Positions 20,395-22,099 of a stretch of DNA of 22,099 nucleotides are shown here, piece after piece. Positions within the stretch are counted from its first letter, which is position 1. Every line of letters begins with the position of its first letter. A program made the position numbers and the translations under genes. The notes under the pieces are model-generated. The model was given only the letters and a program-made list of their open reading frames with translations. It made no database searches and had not been told where the DNA came from. This DNA is from a virus: IMG/VR virus record IMGVR_UViG_3300027969_000453, positions 1 to 22,099 of that record; one strand, given 5' to 3'.

Positions 20395-21447
20395 ATGGCA
20401 CTTACATTAACTGGAACATCTGGCACAGCTTCAGTAAATTCTTCTACTGGCGTTGGTTTTGCTACTTGGGCAACAGGCGGTAGACCTAGTTCACCTGTAA
20501 CAGGACAAACAGGATACAACACTTCATTTGGTGGTTTAGAAACTTGGAATGGAAGCTCTTGGATTCTTGTTGCTAATCAAAATGGAAATTATTCTGCATC
20601 ATATTTAGTTATTGGCGGTGGCGGAGCTGGAGGAGGTGGTAATTCTGCTTCATCAGGTGGCGGAGGAGGAGGAGCTGGTGGTTATCGTTCTTCAGTTTCT
20701 GGAGAATCTTCTGGTGGAGGTGCATCTGCGGAATCAGCTCTTAGTTTAGCTGTTGGAACTACTTACACAATTACTGTCGGTGCTGGTGGTGCTGGGGTTA
20801 CAGGTGGTAATGCAGGTAACAACGGAAGTTCATCTGTATTTGCTTCTATTACTAGTTCAGGCGGTGGAGGTGGAGGCGGTTCAGGTTCAGGTGCAAACCA
20901 ACCAAATGGAGTTGCTGGTGGCTCTGGTGGTGGCGGTTGCGGAGAAAACACTATTGCTACAACAGGTGGCTCAGGAACTACAGGACAAGGCTACGCTGGT
21001 GGCTCAACTACCAGTAGTACAGGCGCACCAAATTATCCATCAGCAGGCGGCGGTGGCGCTGGAGCAGTCGGTAGTGGAACAAACAATACAAGCGTTGCTG
21101 GAGCTGGTGGCGTTGGTGTTGCATCTTCTGTAACTGGCACTTCTGTTTATCGTGCTGGAGGCGGTGGTGGCGGAACTTATGCTGGTGGTACTGTAGGTGC
21201 TGGTGGTAATGGAGGCGGAGGAACTGGTGGTAGTCCATCTGGAGCTACTGCTGGAACAGCTAACACAGGTGGTGGCGGTGGTGGAACTTGTAACGGAATT
21301 ACTAGTGCTAATGGTGGTTCAGGTGTGGTTATAGTATTAGTACCTACAGCAAACTATTCAGGTACAACTTCTGGTAGCCCCACAGTAACTACTTTAGGCT
21401 CTAATACAATTATGACTTTTACATCTTCAGGAAGCTATACAGCATGA
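20395..21447 (+). CDS. Glycine-rich receptor-binding adhesin (first of tandem pair)
   Basis: This is a 350-residue protein. A fibre-base segment near residues 25-60 carries RPSSPVTGQTGYNT, then ETWNGSSW. Residues about 75-300 are extremely Gly/Ser/Thr-rich with GGGGGGAGG-type runs, recalling polyglycine sandwich adhesin tips such as T2-type gp38. The C-terminus (GGSGVVIVLVP, then TIMTFTSSGSYTA) is a conserved closing motif of these glycine-rich tips. Such domains bind the host receptor and vary quickly between relatives. It overlaps the following paralogue as ATGA. Confidence 0.83.
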   Translation: MALTLTGTSGTASVNSSTGVGFATWATGGRPSSPVTGQTGYNTSFGGLETWNGSSWILVANQNGNYSASYLVIGGGGAGGGGNSASSGGGGGGAGGYRSSVSGESSGGGASAESALSLAVGTTYTITVGAGGAGVTGGNAGNNGSSSVFASITSSGGGGGGGSGSGANQPNGVAGGSGGGGCGENTIATTGGSGTTGQGYAGGSTTSSTGAPNYPSAGGGGAGAVGSGTNNTSVAGAGGVGVASSVTGTSVYRAGGGGGGTYAGGTVGAGGNGGGGTGGSPSGATAGTANTGGGGGGTCNGITSANGGSGVVIVLVPTANYSGTTSGSPTVTTLGSNTIMTFTSSGSYTA

Positions 21448-22099
21448 GTACAATAAACGCTGGAACTACCTCGACTACAGCATTTTCAGTAACTGGTGAC
21501 ACTACTGGAAATATTGCTTTAGCTCCTACAGGTGGAATTGTTGATGCTGGAAGTGCTACTGGTGCGTTTAATCCACCAAGAGGAACAACCGCTGAAAGAC
21601 CAGCTAGTCCGTCTAACGGAGCAACAAGATATAACACCACTTTAAATACTTATGAGGTCTATAACGGAAGCTGGCAAACTTTAGCGGCACAAGCATATTC
21701 TGCATCTTATTTAATTGTTGCTGGTGGTGCTGGAGGTGGAGGTACTGGAGCAGGAAACGGTATTGCTGGAGGCGGTGGTGCTGGCGGATTACTTACTAAT
21801 ACAACAACATTAAATGTAGGAACAACATATACCATTACTGTTGGAGCTGGCGGTGCTGGTGGAGCATCTGGAAGTAATGTAGGAGTTAATGGTTCAAATT
21901 CAGTATTTAATTCTTTAACTGCTATTGGCGGTGGTGGAGGTTCTCCTGGTCGTGATGCAAATATAGCTGGAGCTTCAGGCGGTTCTGGTGGCGGCGGTGG
22001 TGGAGGCGGAGGTGGTAGCGGAACAACTCCTGGCTCTGGCACAAGTGGTCAAGGATTTGCTGGCGGAACTGGAAGTGGCTCTGCAGCCAACTATGGTGG
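21444..22099 (+). CDS. Glycine-rich receptor-binding adhesin (second of tandem pair), 3' end outside window
   Basis: The ATG at 21444 overlaps the previous stop. The frame runs off the window at 22099, giving at least 218 residues. It has the same plan as the gene before it: RPASPSNGATRYNT, then YNGSW, then ASYLIVAGGAGGGG, then LNVGTTYTITVGAGGAGG and long Gly runs. The paralogues differ in the exposed Gly-rich loops and are closest around TTYTITVGAGGAG. It is a second receptor-binding tip or an alternative to the first. Confidence 0.83.
   Translation, partial: MSTINAGTTSTTAFSVTGDTTGNIALAPTGGIVDAGSATGAFNPPRGTTAERPASPSNGATRYNTTLNTYEVYNGSWQTLAAQAYSASYLIVAGGAGGGGTGAGNGIAGGGGAGGLLTNTTTLNVGTTYTITVGAGGAGGASGSNVGVNGSNSVFNSLTAIGGGGGSPGRDANIAGASGGSGGGGGGGGGGSGTTPGSGTSGQGFAGGTGSGSAANYG

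Noticed and set aside
20753-21133. Long alternative frames within the glycine-rich adhesin gene on both strands
   Set aside because: They arise from repeated GGT/GGA codons read out of frame as Val/Leu/Gln or Pro runs, with no start signals.
1-22099. CRISPR array, insertion sequence, transposase, integrase or attachment site
   Set aside because: No regularly spaced repeats, no transposase or integrase motif and no tRNA-like attachment core were seen, so lysogeny cannot be claimed despite the Cro-like repressor.

Overview
The window is a piece of a tailed double-stranded DNA phage genome (or an integrated or assembled copy of one). Both outermost genes run off the ends. It is AT-rich, and almost every gene is preceded by a strong purine Shine-Dalgarno sequence of the AGGGGA/GGAG type. 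Genes are packed with ATGA or TAATG overlaps. The terminase, P22-length portal, GH108 endolysin, 3-TM holin, ERF annealing protein and fibre types fit a podovirus-like phage of an aquatic Gram-negative proteobacterium. A freshwater betaproteobacterial host is my guess from the style of the fibre and ejection proteins; nothing in the sequence proves it. No capsid, scaffold or tail-tube gene is visible, so those must lie outside the window.

Layout. (1) 1-5689, rightward, late genes: two probable ejection or internal virion proteins, a fibre with a self-cleaving S74 chaperone tail, a 48-residue basic protein, and a lysis block (one-TM protein, C-terminally anchored coiled-coil protein, holin, endolysin). 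(2) 5686-9290, leftward: seven small accessory genes in a tightly overlapping chain, a 320-base non-coding stretch rich in inverted repeats, then a recombination module (PD-(D/E)XK exonuclease, SSB/DUF736-like protein, ERF annealing protein) and small genes. (3) 9291-9403, a divergent control region with several perfect palindromes next to a Cro/YdaS-like repressor. (4) 9404-12267, rightward: repressor, a roughly 300-base candidate structured RNA or leader, a secreted small protein, a replication (helicase-loader-like) protein, several micro-genes and two nucleases (PD-(D/E)XK-like and Ref-like HNH). (5) 12301-13391, leftward: SprT-like metalloprotease and DEDD exonuclease with a zinc ribbon. 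(6) 13438-22099, rightward: VRR-NUC-like nuclease, ferritin-like protein, four small basic proteins, small and large terminase, portal, a small structural protein, and three fibre or adhesin genes, the last two being glycine-rich tandem paralogues.

How they work together. The repressor region probably controls divergent early transcription. The leftward early genes supply host-takeover candidates and single-strand annealing recombination. The rightward early genes supply replication initiation and a large set of nucleases. Terminase and portal package the DNA; fibres and adhesins recognise the host from two separate loci; holin and endolysin release progeny.

The parts least explained by known families are the two structured non-coding stretches (about 7082-7265 and 9683-9967), the chain of overlapping micro-genes at 5686-6949, and the C-terminally anchored protein in the lysis block.
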